The notes beneath the pieces were generated by a model. The model saw only the letters and a list, made by a program, of their open reading frames with translations, was not told the DNA's origin and ran no database searches. 64,000 bases of DNA. It comes from Micromonospora arborensis (GTDB lineage: Bacteria > Actinomycetota > Actinomycetes > Mycobacteriales > Micromonosporaceae). This document shows positions 34,173 through 42,513 of this stretch, piece after piece. Both the position numbers and the translations under genes were made by a program. The stretch spans positions 99,398 to 163,397 of the forward strand of contig NZ_PYBV01000014.1 in assembly GCF_003205615.1 (NCBI RefSeq), in the 5' to 3' direction. Position 1 is the stretch's first letter, and each line of letters starts with the position of its first letter.

Positions 34173-37100
34173 TCACGCCTCCAGATCCGGCAGGGGGATG
34201 CTCGGCAGCACTCCGGCCGCTGCGGCGATCGCGGCGGGCGTCGTGTCGAGGTGGTCCAGCAGTCCCTCGACGTACGAGACGTCGACTCGGACCTTCTGCA
34301 CGCGGCCGTCGACGTCGCGCATCACGAATTCGCGGAAGCCGAGGCGGGTGGCCGAGTTGGTGTCGGCGGCGGAGAGCGAGGCGAGTGTGGCCTCGTATCC
34401 GTCGTTGACGGGCACCCGCAGCAGCCGTAGCGCTTCGGAGGCGATCTCGGCGTCTTCGGCGATCCGGCCGACGAAGACGGTGGAGACCAGGTTTTGCACG
34501 TCGAGGCCGAGGATGTCGCGGGGGTTCTGCGAGGCGACCAGCGCGGCGAGGTTCCATTTGCGGGAGTCGCGGGCGAGTCGGACCAGGAACGAGCGCCCGG
34601 ACCGCCAGCCCTCCATGAAGTGCGCCTCGTCCAGGCCGACCAGTTTGCGGGACGACATGGAGCCGCCGTAGCAGCGGCGAACGGCTAGCCGGTGCGCGGT
34701 GTGCAGCATCGGCAGGGCCAGTGCCTCCTCGGCCGACCAGTACTCCCGTTCGATCTTGAGGTCGGGCAACCGTAGCCCGGCCATGGTGATCACGGTGAGT
34801 GCGGCGTCGGCGCCGAGCAGCCCTTCCGGTGGCCGCCCGAAGAAGAGCATCGCCAGTGGCATCTCGGCGGTGTCCAGCAGGAGGTTGGCGAGCTCCTTGC
34901 CGGCGTCGTCGTCGAGCCGACCGAGGCAGCTCACCACGTCGTCCAACGTGGAGGTTTCCTCGGCGGGGACCTGGCGGACCGCGTGCCGGAACAGGGTGGC
35001 GGTCGACGCCTCCCGGGCCACCTGCGGCGGGACGAGCATCATGCAGATGTCCTGCACCAGCATCCGCCGCTCGGCTCGGGCGTTGGAGACCGCGATCTCG
35101 AACTCGCGGTCACCGGACGCGCCGGCGGCGAATTCGGTACGCAGTGGCGTGGGAATGAGCGAGTAGGGCGCCAGGGTGCCGTGCTCCGAGCCGGTCAGGT
35201 TCAACACCCGGGAGTACGGTCGCAGCTCCGGCATCGCGCAGAGTCGGGCCAGCGGCCCGGACGGGTCGAGCAGGGTCACCTGGACGCCCCTGCGGGCCGC
35301 CAGGTAGCCGAGCGCGCCGAGCAGGGTCGACTTACCACCGCCCGGTTCGGCAACGAAGACCGCGAGCCCGGATCGCTCCCGAACCTCCATCGGGAAGTGC
35401 AGGTCGAGGAAGACGGGACGGCGGCAGGTGCCGGCGGTCCGGCCGATCAGGTCGCCCCGCCGGTCACCCACGTTCGATGCGGCCTGGGGGAGCGCGGCGG
35501 CGAGCAACGGCACCGGCATGCGGCGGACGTAACCGGTGTTGGCGATCGGCTCGCCGGGGATGAACTCGCGGGCCAACCAGTCCTGGTTCTTCGGGTGTTG
35601 CAGTGAGATGCGCAGCTCTCGGGAGTAGAGCTGGATGAGCCGGCGGGCCCGCTCCAGGCATTCCTCCCTGGTCCGGCCGCCGACGGCGATGCGGTGCCAG
35701 CCGTGTGCACGGGCCGAGTCGACCGGCAGGCCGGTGGTCATCTCGTCGCCGATCACCAGCGCGCGCTTGGCCAGTCGCTCCAGCTCGGGGGGTGCGTCGA
35801 TGCCGTGCTCGGCGTAGTCGAGCTGTTGCGAGCGGATCATCCGCAGCCGGTGTTCGAGATTCCGGAAGGAGTCGTTGGAGCCGAGGATGTCGACGCGGGT
35901 GGAGATCTCCATCGGCCAGGGCAGCCGCTCGTGGAAGTGCAACCACGGCTCGTGCCGTTCCGGGATCTCCAACGGCTCCATCCGGCCGACGGCGAGCACG
36001 GCCACGTGCCGCTCCTCGCCGGTCATCCGGTTGACCAGCTTCACCGTCGAGCCGTACGGGGTGCGGTAACGCTCGACCTGCTCGGTCAGGGCGAGCAGGT
36101 CGCCGCGTTCCCAGCGCCCGTCGGTCACCGGGGAGAGTGCGCCCGGTGGTGCCATGCAGAGGGCCACCGAGCGGTAGAGCAGCCACTCGAGCTCCTGTGC
36201 GGTGACCCGGCGGCCTCGCATGCCGAACGCGCCGAGGACCTCGTCGAACTGCTCCACGGTGCGACCCAGCTTGCGGCGTTCGCCCTCGGCGGTGCCCCGA
36301 CCGAAGCTGCGCAGCAACCGTTCGGTGAGCGAGTCGCCGAGGGAGCGGCGGGCGAAGGTGACGCCCAGGTAGGTCTGGCCCTCGGCGTGGTTGACCGCCA
36401 TCAGGTGGCGTTGGGCGGCGACCAGGTGATCGGCCCACCCGGTGGTGCCGGGCACGTCGGCGAGCGGCGCGGACGTGTGTGCGTCGATGGTGCGTGCCCA
36501 CTCGTCGGCGGGGAACGGCCGGGTGGTGCGGCGCAGGTGCAGCCGGAAGCCGGCCAGGCCGGCGTACTGCTCGGAGATCGCGGACAGCAGCGCTTCGCGC
36601 TCCGCGTCCGGACGGAATGCCCAGCGGACCTCGGGCAGCCAATACCACGCCGTGACGGTGTTCGGAGTGAAGGTCAGGTGTCCGGCGATCTCGGTGATGG
36701 CCAGCTCGACCGATGGGTCCCGATCCCCAAATTTGATCTTCGGGGCGCGGATCCGCGTCGGTTTGGTGGGTCGGTCCGGTCGGCTCAAGGGACGTTGTCG
36801 GGGTGCGGCGACTTCCCGCCCGGCCGGCTGGGCGTCGGCGCCCCTGGGCCGTTCCGTGTTGGTGGTCCGGCGCGCGGTGCGCTCCAGAGCCGGCCGCTCC
36901 GCCGGCGCGGTGCTGGCCTCCTGCTCCGTCGGCGCTGGTGGCCGAGCCGCTTGAGCTGTCGGCCGGCCTGCCTGGGTCGTCGGCCGGCCTGCCGCGGAGC
37001 CGGTGTCCGGAGCGGTGCTGGCTGGGCGGCTGACGGGACCGGCGGTCGCCGAGGGCGGTGCGGCGGCGGTCGGGTCGGGCTCAGCCGGTGGACGGAGCAT

Positions 37101-37613
37101 CGGCAGCCGGTCACCGGCCTGATGCGGCACCCGGGACTCGTTGGCCGGGTGGCCGCCCCCGCGTCGCGGCTCGACGGGCCGGTGACCGCCGCCGGGCTGG
37201 TCGTCGGGCGTCCACGGTGGTTCCAACTCGGGTATCGGCCGAACTGGGGCCGGGCCGGCTGCGGGTGGCGGCTGCGATGGGATCGCCGGCTGCTCCCGGG
37301 TGCTCGGACCGGCCGACAAGGCTCGGGCCGCGCCGGGCCGTGCCCCGCCGAAGAGGTCCAGGAAGGGAGAGTCGATGTCGGCGTTCTCGCCAGCCGACAC
37401 TGCGCTGGGCTCGGCGGGTGGCGTCCGGCGGGGGACCGGCCGGGGTGCCTGGAACACGCCGACCGCACCGTGACCGGGCGATGTCACCAGCGCAGGATCG
37501 AGCGCCACCTCGTCCTCATCCTCGGCTCCGTTGTAGCCGTATGACTGCGCACGGTGACCTGCCGGCACGGCCGGGTGGCCGGCCGGGGAACCCGGCGTGG
37601 AAGAGCGACTCAT
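34173..37613 (-). CDS. VirB4-like type IV secretion ATPase
   Basis: A 1146-residue protein. Residues 1-300 are Pro/Ala/Arg-rich and disordered, an unusual extension. The rest has the VirB4/TraC layout: an N-terminal domain (AWYWLPEVRWAFRPDAER ... TYLGVTF), then an ATPase domain with Walker A EPGGGKSTLLG (Lys761) and Walker B KLVGLDEAHFMEGW (Asp995, Glu996), plus the VASQNPRDIL motif. VirB4 proteins energise assembly of conjugation and effector channels. It is the best diagnostic gene of the cluster. The ATG at 37613 has AAGGCGG upstream; a 139-bp gap with a TIR-like repeat separates it from the PrgI gene. Confidence 0.85.
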   Translation of the reverse strand: MSRSSTPGSPAGHPAVPAGHRAQSYGYNGAEDEDEVALDPALVTSPGHGAVGVFQAPRPVPRRTPPAEPSAVSAGENADIDSPFLDLFGGARPGAARALSAGPSTREQPAIPSQPPPAAGPAPVRPIPELEPPWTPDDQPGGGHRPVEPRRGGGHPANESRVPHQAGDRLPMLRPPAEPDPTAAAPPSATAGPVSRPASTAPDTGSAAGRPTTQAGRPTAQAARPPAPTEQEASTAPAERPALERTARRTTNTERPRGADAQPAGREVAAPRQRPLSRPDRPTKPTRIRAPKIKFGDRDPSVELAITEIAGHLTFTPNTVTAWYWLPEVRWAFRPDAEREALLSAISEQYAGLAGFRLHLRRTTRPFPADEWARTIDAHTSAPLADVPGTTGWADHLVAAQRHLMAVNHAEGQTYLGVTFARRSLGDSLTERLLRSFGRGTAEGERRKLGRTVEQFDEVLGAFGMRGRRVTAQELEWLLYRSVALCMAPPGALSPVTDGRWERGDLLALTEQVERYRTPYGSTVKLVNRMTGEERHVAVLAVGRMEPLEIPERHEPWLHFHERLPWPMEISTRVDILGSNDSFRNLEHRLRMIRSQQLDYAEHGIDAPPELERLAKRALVIGDEMTTGLPVDSARAHGWHRIAVGGRTREECLERARRLIQLYSRELRISLQHPKNQDWLAREFIPGEPIANTGYVRRMPVPLLAAALPQAASNVGDRRGDLIGRTAGTCRRPVFLDLHFPMEVRERSGLAVFVAEPGGGKSTLLGALGYLAARRGVQVTLLDPSGPLARLCAMPELRPYSRVLNLTGSEHGTLAPYSLIPTPLRTEFAAGASGDREFEIAVSNARAERRMLVQDICMMLVPPQVAREASTATLFRHAVRQVPAEETSTLDDVVSCLGRLDDDAGKELANLLLDTAEMPLAMLFFGRPPEGLLGADAALTVITMAGLRLPDLKIEREYWSAEEALALPMLHTAHRLAVRRCYGGSMSSRKLVGLDEAHFMEGWRSGRSFLVRLARDSRKWNLAALVASQNPRDILGLDVQNLVSTVFVGRIAEDAEIASEALRLLRVPVNDGYEATLASLSAADTNSATRLGFREFVMRDVDGRVQKVRVDVSYVEGLLDHLDTTPAAIAAAAGVLPSIPLPDLEA

Positions 37614-37624
37614 GCGACCGCCTT

Positions 37625-37692
37625 AGGACCTGTTTCATGAGAACTGGCCGGCCTGCGGCGGGCCCGGACGGCCGCCCTTATGAAACAGGCCC
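37625..37692. repeat. 68-bp inverted-repeat element with transposon-like ends
   Basis: The outer 18 bp at each end match at 16 positions in inverted orientation; the core CCTGTTTCAT (37629-37638) and ATGAAACAGG (37680-37689) is perfect. The interior is GC-rich and also partly self-complementary. The ends resemble IS terminal repeats and there is no coding capacity, so it may be a MITE-like remnant or a strong intra-operon hairpin. No target-site duplication is obvious. Confidence 0.6.
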
Positions 37693-37752
37693 TGGCGACA
37701 GGCCGCAGGCTCTTACCCGCGTCGTGCGACGGACCGATCGGCGTACGCCCGG

Positions 37753-38115
37753 TCATGCCAGCTCCTCCCGGATCCTGATCCGGCTGCCGACCAGGCGCGG
37801 GTCGCGCTGCTCGATCGCCGGCTCCCGGGTACGTCGCCAGTCGGTCAGCGCGGTGCGGATGACCACCCGCGCCGGCCGATCGGGGTCGACGTGCCGGAAG
37901 ATGAACGACGTGGTCACGATGGCGAGGGCGATCTCCCAGGCGGGGAAGAGCTCGACCGTCAACGTGAACAGCCAGTGGATGAACATGTAGAGGGGGACCA
38001 GCAGCATGAAGAGCCCGTACTGGGCATAGGGCAGGTGGACTGGAAGGGTGTAACCGGGCGGCCCGAGGTAGACCAGGCGGGCCCGGTAGATGTCGTCGTC
38101 GGTGCGCAGCCGCAT
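37753..38115 (-). CDS. PrgI-family type IV secretion membrane protein
   Basis: A 120-residue protein with two adjacent transmembrane segments in the middle (YGLFMLLVPLYMFIHWLFTL and FPAWEIALAIVTTSFIFRHV) and basic flanking regions. Length, topology and position next to a virB4 gene fit the PrgI family, the Gram-positive counterpart of VirB3. It starts 13 nt after the upstream small membrane gene, so the two are co-transcribed. Confidence 0.72.
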   Translation of the reverse strand: MRLRTDDDIYRARLVYLGPPGYTLPVHLPYAQYGLFMLLVPLYMFIHWLFTLTVELFPAWEIALAIVTTSFIFRHVDPDRPARVVIRTALTDWRRTREPAIEQRDPRLVGSRIRIREELA

Positions 38116-38128
38116 CTGGTGAACGCGC

Positions 38129-38443
38129 CTATTCGAAGATGAGGTCGATCAGGTAATCGCCGACGAAGAAGAGTGTTGCCGCGCCCGCGATGAACGCGAG
38201 CCCGACGATGGCGATCGCGGAACTGGTCAGCACCTTGGAGATCTCGCCCCGGCTGGCACGGCCGATGAAGATGACGCCCAGGACGGCGAGCAGGATCGGC
38301 GCGATCTTGCTGGCGAAGAAGGTGACGACACTGTTGGTGTCGATCCCCTTCGGTGCCGGCTCGGCGAGCGGAGTCGACGCCAGGGTGGAGAGCGCGTGGG
38401 CGACGCCGGACGACGCCGTCTCCATGAGCTCGAAGGCGATCAC
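38129..38443 (-). CDS. Two-helix pilin-like (VirB2/TrbC-like) protein
   Basis: A 104-residue protein: polar N-terminus, then two hydrophobic segments (KIAPILLAVLGVIFIGRAS and SAIAIVGLAFIAGAATLFFVGDYLIDLIF) separated by a short basic loop. This is the shape of VirB2/TrbC pilins or a TcpD-like subunit. GTG 38443 is chosen because GGGGAGG lies 6 nt upstream; longer readings lack a ribosome site. It is the first gene of the minus-strand type IV-like operon. Family assignment is from topology and context only. Confidence 0.6.
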   Translation of the reverse strand: MIAFELMETASSGVAHALSTLASTPLAEPAPKGIDTNSVVTFFASKIAPILLAVLGVIFIGRASRGEISKVLTSSAIAIVGLAFIAGAATLFFVGDYLIDLIFE

Positions 38444-38706
38444 TGGAAACCTCCCCATAGCGCGGCCGGCGGTGCCGCGGCGGTGCAATAGACGAGCCTG
38501 GCGGGAAAAGTGCTCCACAGGGCGCAGCGATCTTGACCCTGTGTTCGTTACTCACCACAGAGCGTGGCGAGGTTTGGGCGGTTTTCCCCCGCTTCGGCCC
38601 TCCCTCCAAGCTTCGCCATCTCTATGCTGGCCAATTCCAAAGCGTACGGGCCGCCCCGGATTGCGACAAGCCGCGAAGGGGCTGCCCGATGCTGCCCGGA
38701 TGACCG

Positions 38707-38736
38707 ATCGTACACCTGTTCTAACTAGCACGTCAG
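38707..38736 (-). promoter_or_regulatory. Candidate promoter of the type IV-like operon
   Basis: On the minus strand CTGACG (38731-38736) and TACGAT (38707-38712) are spaced by 18 nt, a reasonable sigma-70-type -35/-10 pair and one of the few in the window with both elements. Confidence 0.45.
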
Positions 38737-38787
38737 GGATGGTGATGCGAGCCGACCCGGGTCGGTGGGCGCCGCTGCCGCGACCGG

Positions 38788-38793
38788 TACCGT
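38788..38793 (+). promoter_or_regulatory. -10 element of a probable leaderless folP mRNA
   Basis: TACCGT ends 6 nt before the GTG at 38800. Confidence 0.5.
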
Positions 38794-38799
38794 CTAGTC

Positions 38800-39678
38800 G
38801 TGACCGATCTGGTGCGGGCTTCGGGCCCGGTGGTGATGGGCGTCCTCAACGTCACACCGGACTCCTTCTCCGACGGCGGACGGTACGCCGACCTCGACTC
38901 GGCCGTCGGACATGGCGTCCGTCTCCGCGAGGCCGGTGCGGACCTGGTCGACATCGGCGGTGAGTCGACCCGTCCGGGCGCTGAGCGGATCGACGCCGCG
39001 ACCGAGGTGTCCCGGGTGTTGCCGGTCATCCGCGAGCTGACCGCCGCCGGCGTGGCGGTCAGCATCGACACCAGCCGGGCACGGGTGGCGGAGGCCGCCC
39101 TGGCCGCCGGGGCGATGGTGGTCAACGACGTCTCCGGTGGGCTGGCCGACCCGGACATGGCCCGCGTGGTCCGTGACGCGCGCTGCCCGTGGGTGTTGAT
39201 GCACTGGCGTGGTCACTCCCGCGAGATGCGTGAGCTGGCCAACTACACCGACGTGGTGGCCGACGTCCGGACCGAGTTGGCCCAGCGGATCGACGCGGCG
39301 CTGGCCGCCGGGGTGGCCGCCGACCGCCTCATCGTCGACCCTGGACTCGGCTTCGCCAAGACCGCGGCGCACAACTGGGAGCTCACCGCCCGCCTGCCGG
39401 AGCTGCTGGACCTCGGCTACCCGCTGCTCTTCGGGGCCAGCCGCAAGTCGTACCTCGGCAGGTTGCTCGCCGCCCCGGACGGCACCCCGCGGCCGACCGC
39501 CCAGCGGGAGGCGGCCACCGTGGCCACGAGTGTGCTGGCGGTCGCCGCGGGCGCCTGGGGCGTCCGCGTGCACGACGTACAGGCCACCGCCGACGCGCTC
39601 GCCGTCTGGGCGGCGACCGGCAGCCCGCGCCTGGCCGCCGCCGCGAGAGACGATCACGAGCAGAAGGTGCAGCGATGA
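38800..39678 (+). CDS. folP: Dihydropteroate synthase
   Basis: A 292-residue TIM-barrel enzyme joining dihydropterin pyrophosphate and p-aminobenzoate; target of sulfonamides. Signature blocks are GVLNVTPDSFSDGGRY, DIGGESTRPGAE, NDVSG, VDPGLGFAKT and FGASRKSYLG. The GTG start is set by the conserved N-terminus and the TACCGT 6 nt upstream. It overlaps folB by ATGA and heads the folP-folB-folK-DUF3180 operon, in the same order as M. tuberculosis folP1-Rv3605c. Confidence 0.95.
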   Translation: MTDLVRASGPVVMGVLNVTPDSFSDGGRYADLDSAVGHGVRLREAGADLVDIGGESTRPGAERIDAATEVSRVLPVIRELTAAGVAVSIDTSRARVAEAALAAGAMVVNDVSGGLADPDMARVVRDARCPWVLMHWRGHSREMRELANYTDVVADVRTELAQRIDAALAAGVAADRLIVDPGLGFAKTAAHNWELTARLPELLDLGYPLLFGASRKSYLGRLLAAPDGTPRPTAQREAATVATSVLAVAAGAWGVRVHDVQATADALAVWAATGSPRLAAAARDDHEQKVQR

Positions 39679-40043
39679 CGACCGACCGGATCCACCTGAC
39701 CGGCCTGCGGGCCCGCGGCCGGCACGGGGTGTACGACTTCGAGCGGGCGCAGGGCCAGGACTTCGTGGTCGACGCCGTCCTCGAACTGGACCTGGCCCCG
39801 GCCGCCGCCAGCGACGACGTCACCGACACCGTCCACTACGGCGAGTTGGCCGAACGACTCGTCGCGGTGGTGACCGGCGAGCCGGTCAACCTGATCGAGA
39901 CCCTCGCGGACCGACTCCTCGCGGTCTGCCTGGCCGACGAGCGGGTCGGCGCCGCCACGATCACCGTGCACAAGCCGGAGGCCCCGGTGCCGCACACCTT
40001 CACCGACGTGGCCGTCACCATGACCCGGACGCGTGCCCGGTGA
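39675..40043 (+). CDS. folB: Dihydroneopterin aldolase
   Basis: A 122-residue enzyme converting dihydroneopterin to 6-hydroxymethyl-dihydropterin. It has the family start DRIHLTGLRARGRHGVYDFE, VHYGELAE, NLIETLADRL and the C-terminal VTVHKPEAPVPHTFTDVAV-like strand (here ITVHKPEAPVP). Overlaps folP (ATGA) and folK (GTGA), so the three are translationally coupled. Confidence 0.94.
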   Translation: MTTDRIHLTGLRARGRHGVYDFERAQGQDFVVDAVLELDLAPAAASDDVTDTVHYGELAERLVAVVTGEPVNLIETLADRLLAVCLADERVGAATITVHKPEAPVPHTFTDVAVTMTRTRAR

Positions 40044-40567
40044 CCAGGGCCGTGCTGTCGCTCGGCAGCAACCTGGGTGACCGGCTGAGTCACCTGCGTA
40101 CGGCCGTCGCCACGTTCGGCGACGCCGTACTCGTGCTCTCCGGGGTGTACGAGACTCCACCGTGGGGCGACGCCGACCAGCCCGCGTACCTCAACGCGGT
40201 GTTGCTGGCCCAGGACGAGACCGCGACCCCGCGCGACTGGCTGGAGCGGGCTCGCGCCGCGGAGCGCGCGGCCGGTCGGGTCCGTGATCCGCAGCGGCGG
40301 TTCGGGCCGCGCACCCTCGACGTGGACGTGATCGCGGTCTGGGAGGACGACGACACACCGGTGCTCAGCGACGACGAGGAGTTGACGCTGCCGCACCCCC
40401 GGGCGCACCTGCGCGCCTTCGTGCTGCGGCCGTGGATCGACATCCAGCCGTACGGGCGGCTGCCCGGTCACGGCTGGCTGACCGACCTGCTCACCACCGG
40501 CCCCGCGGCCGACGACGCGCTGGAACTGCGTCCCCGGCCGGAGTTGGCGTTAGAGTCGACGACATGA
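40040..40567 (+). CDS. folK: 2-amino-4-hydroxy-6-hydroxymethyldihydropteridine pyrophosphokinase
   Basis: A 175-residue HPPK that activates 6-hydroxymethyl-dihydropterin for FolP. Seen are LSLGSNLGDR, YETPPWGDADQPAYLNAV and the signature RRFGPRTLDVDVI; HPRAHLRAFVLRPW follows. Codon 171 is the rare TTA (40550-40552). Those bases overlap a TAGAGT that may be a -10 for the next gene. Its TGA overlaps an ATG opening an eight-codon ORF. Confidence 0.95.
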   Translation: MTRAVLSLGSNLGDRLSHLRTAVATFGDAVLVLSGVYETPPWGDADQPAYLNAVLLAQDETATPRDWLERARAAERAAGRVRDPQRRFGPRTLDVDVIAVWEDDDTPVLSDDEELTLPHPRAHLRAFVLRPWIDIQPYGRLPGHGWLTDLLTTGPAADDALELRPRPELALESTT

Positions 40568-40590
40568 CCGAGCGGAGCCGGCCGGCATGA
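40551..40590 (+). promoter_or_regulatory. Internal -10 and eight-codon coupling ORF between folK and the DUF3180 gene
   Basis: TAGAGT (40551-40556) inside folK ends 7 nt before ATG 40564. That ATG overlaps the folK TGA and opens an eight-codon ORF ending TGA at 40588-40590, which in turn overlaps the next gene's ATG at 40587. It could pass ribosomes from folK to the DUF3180 gene or start a leaderless transcript. Confidence 0.45.
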
Positions 40591-41126
40591 CGCAGGCGAA
40601 GTCCCCACCACCGGGCGGGTCGGGCCCGGAGCGGTCACGGATGGGCCCCACCCGGATCTCGACCCTGGTCGTGGCCGCCCTGGCCGCGGCGGCGGTGGCC
40701 TGGCTGCTGATCAGCACCCTCTACTACAGCGGCATCCCCCGGCTGCCCTGGCTGCCGGTGGTGACGCTGGCCGGGCTGGCGGCGCTTGAGGCGTACGCCG
40801 CGATCAACACCCGGGGCCGGATCGAGCGCAAACCCGGCCGGGACGCGGTCGACCCGCTGCTGGTGGCCCGCTTCGTGGTGCTGGCCAAGGCGTCGGCGCT
40901 GGCTGCGGCGATCTTCGCCGGCTTCTACGCGGGGCTCACCGGCTGGCTCTTCGTGGAGACCACCCGCGCCGCGTTGGACGATCGACCGGCTGCCGGTGGG
41001 GGTCTGCTCGCCTCGCTGGCCCTGGTCGGCGCCGCACTGTGGCTGGAGCGTTCCTGCCGGGTGCCGAAACGCCCGGACGACGAACGCGAGGACGACCCGC
41101 GGGAGAGCCGCCCCGGCCAGCGCTGA
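40587..41126 (+). CDS. DUF3180 membrane protein
   Basis: A 179-residue integral membrane protein with about four helices (from TLVVAALAAAAVAWLLIS onward) and polar ends. The conserved block INTRGRIERKPGRDAVDPLLVARFVVLAKASAL is typical of DUF3180, an actinobacterial family found directly after folK (Rv3605c). Function unknown; a link to folate or pantothenate metabolism is suggested only by position. Its ATG overlaps the stop of an eight-codon ORF. Confidence 0.82.
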   Translation: MTQAKSPPPGGSGPERSRMGPTRISTLVVAALAAAAVAWLLISTLYYSGIPRLPWLPVVTLAGLAALEAYAAINTRGRIERKPGRDAVDPLLVARFVVLAKASALAAAIFAGFYAGLTGWLFVETTRAALDDRPAAGGGLLASLALVGAALWLERSCRVPKRPDDEREDDPRESRPGQR

Positions 41127-41245
41127 GCATGGGGTTACGCCCGGCTCCGGGCGCGGGTACGGTGCCTGCGATCGGGGAGCAAGGGCCGCCCACCGATCGT
41201 CCGCGTGCCGGACCGGGGACGGCCGGCCACTGGGGAGGCGGCGTC

Positions 41246-42460
41246 ATGGCGTACGAAGAAGCGGGGCGGGACCGCACGGCCGAGCCCTCGTCCGGGGTGC
41301 CCGCCGCCGTCTTGGAGAACGTCTTCGACGACCCCACCCACGGTGAGCCCGGCCGGGACCGGGTCGGCGTGCACCTGGGCTGGGAGTTCGTGCTGCTGGC
41401 TGGGCTGGCGACCCTGGGCTGGCTGCTCTGGCAGGAAAATCCGGCCGCCCTGCGTGCCGACAACCTGCGCACGTTGCTCGTCGACGCGGTGGGGCTGGGG
41501 CTGCTCGCCCTGGCCGCCGGGTCGAGCCTGCGAACGAACGCACCAAACCTGGCCGTCGGGCCGGTCGCGGTCGCCACCGCCCTGCACTACGCCGAGCAGG
41601 GCGATCGGGGTCTACCCGCGTCGGTCGGCCCGGCCGTGGCGGTCGCCGCGCTGGGCGGGCTCGCGCTGGCGCTGGTCGTGGTGGTGCTGCACGTGCCGGG
41701 CTGGGCTGCCAGCCTGGCCGGCGCGGCCGGTGTGGTGGTGTTCATCGAACGCCGTTCGACGGCCGTGCTGGTGCAGAGCGACTACGACCCCGGGCGCAAT
41801 GCCGGATACCTCTTCGCCGGGTTCGCCGCGGTGGCCGTCCTGGGCGGGTTGTTCGGCGCGATCCGGGCGATCCGCCGGCTGGTCGGCCGGTACCGGCCGA
41901 TCGCCGACCCGGCCCAACGGCGGGGCGCGGTTGCCGCCGTGGTCACCGCGCTCGCGCTGGTCGGCTCGACCGTGCTGGCCGCCCTCGCCGGGGTGCTGTT
42001 CGCCGCCAACGGCCCGGGGGCGGTCGTGCCCACCTCGGGGCTGGAGCTGACGGTGCTGGCGTTCGGGGTGGCCCTGCTCGCCGGCACCAGCGCGTACGGG
42101 CGCCGCGGCGGCGTGTTCGGCACGTTCCTGGCGGTCAGCCTGGTCACCGTCTTCCAGGTGTACGCGCCGGAGCGCGGTTGGACGTTCAGCACCTGGGCGG
42201 TCGGCGGCACCGCGCTGGGCGTCGGACTGCTGGTCACCCGGCTGGTCGAGACGTTCGGGCGACCCCGACCGGGCAGCACCGACAAGCCTGAGCCGGTCGG
42301 TGACGGCACGATCAGCACGGGTTGGACCATGCCGCAGGCGCAGTCGGTCGACAACTGGCCCCCGACGTTGCCGACGCCGACGGCGCCCCAACCCGTCGAC
42401 CCGTGGCGGGATCCGCGTTGGGAGGACAGCCCGCGCCGGTGGGACACCGACGAGCGGTGA
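41246..42460 (+). CDS. RbsC-like ABC permease domain protein without an ATPase partner
   Basis: A 404-residue polytopic protein with about ten transmembrane helices between residues ~45 and 345, arranged like branched/ribose-type ABC permeases (BPD_transp_2), including VFIERRSTAVLVQSDYDPGRNAGY and TSAYGRRGGVFGTFLAVSLV. A disordered Pro/Trp-rich C-tail follows. No ATPase or binding-protein gene adjoins it, so transport is uncertain. The ATG at 41246 has GGGAGG upstream; TACGGT at 41157-41162 may be a -10. Confidence 0.65.
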   Translation: MAYEEAGRDRTAEPSSGVPAAVLENVFDDPTHGEPGRDRVGVHLGWEFVLLAGLATLGWLLWQENPAALRADNLRTLLVDAVGLGLLALAAGSSLRTNAPNLAVGPVAVATALHYAEQGDRGLPASVGPAVAVAALGGLALALVVVVLHVPGWAASLAGAAGVVVFIERRSTAVLVQSDYDPGRNAGYLFAGFAAVAVLGGLFGAIRAIRRLVGRYRPIADPAQRRGAVAAVVTALALVGSTVLAALAGVLFAANGPGAVVPTSGLELTVLAFGVALLAGTSAYGRRGGVFGTFLAVSLVTVFQVYAPERGWTFSTWAVGGTALGVGLLVTRLVETFGRPRPGSTDKPEPVGDGTISTGWTMPQAQSVDNWPPTLPTPTAPQPVDPWRDPRWEDSPRRWDTDER

Positions 42461-42500
42461 CCGGCGTCGCGTCCGCCGAGCCGGAGCTGATCTCGACAGT

Positions 42501-42506
42501 TAGGCT
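42501..42506 (+). promoter_or_regulatory. -10 element of a probable leaderless transcript
   Basis: TAGGCT ends 7 nt before ATG 42514 of the 102-residue hypothetical gene; it fixes that start. Confidence 0.5.
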
Positions 42507-42513
42507 CGGCGGC

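Larger units (their letters stand above)
38444..38799. other. 356-bp divergent region between the type IV-like operon and folP
   Basis: No gene seen. The region holds a minus-strand promoter candidate (38707-38736) that could drive the type IV-like operon with a ~250-nt leader, and the folP -10 at 38788-38793. The rest shows no repeat, att site or tRNA fragment that would mark an integration boundary. Confidence 0.5.

Noticed and set aside
37625..37692. Complete insertion sequence
   Set aside because: Only 68 bp long with no transposase and no clear target duplication.
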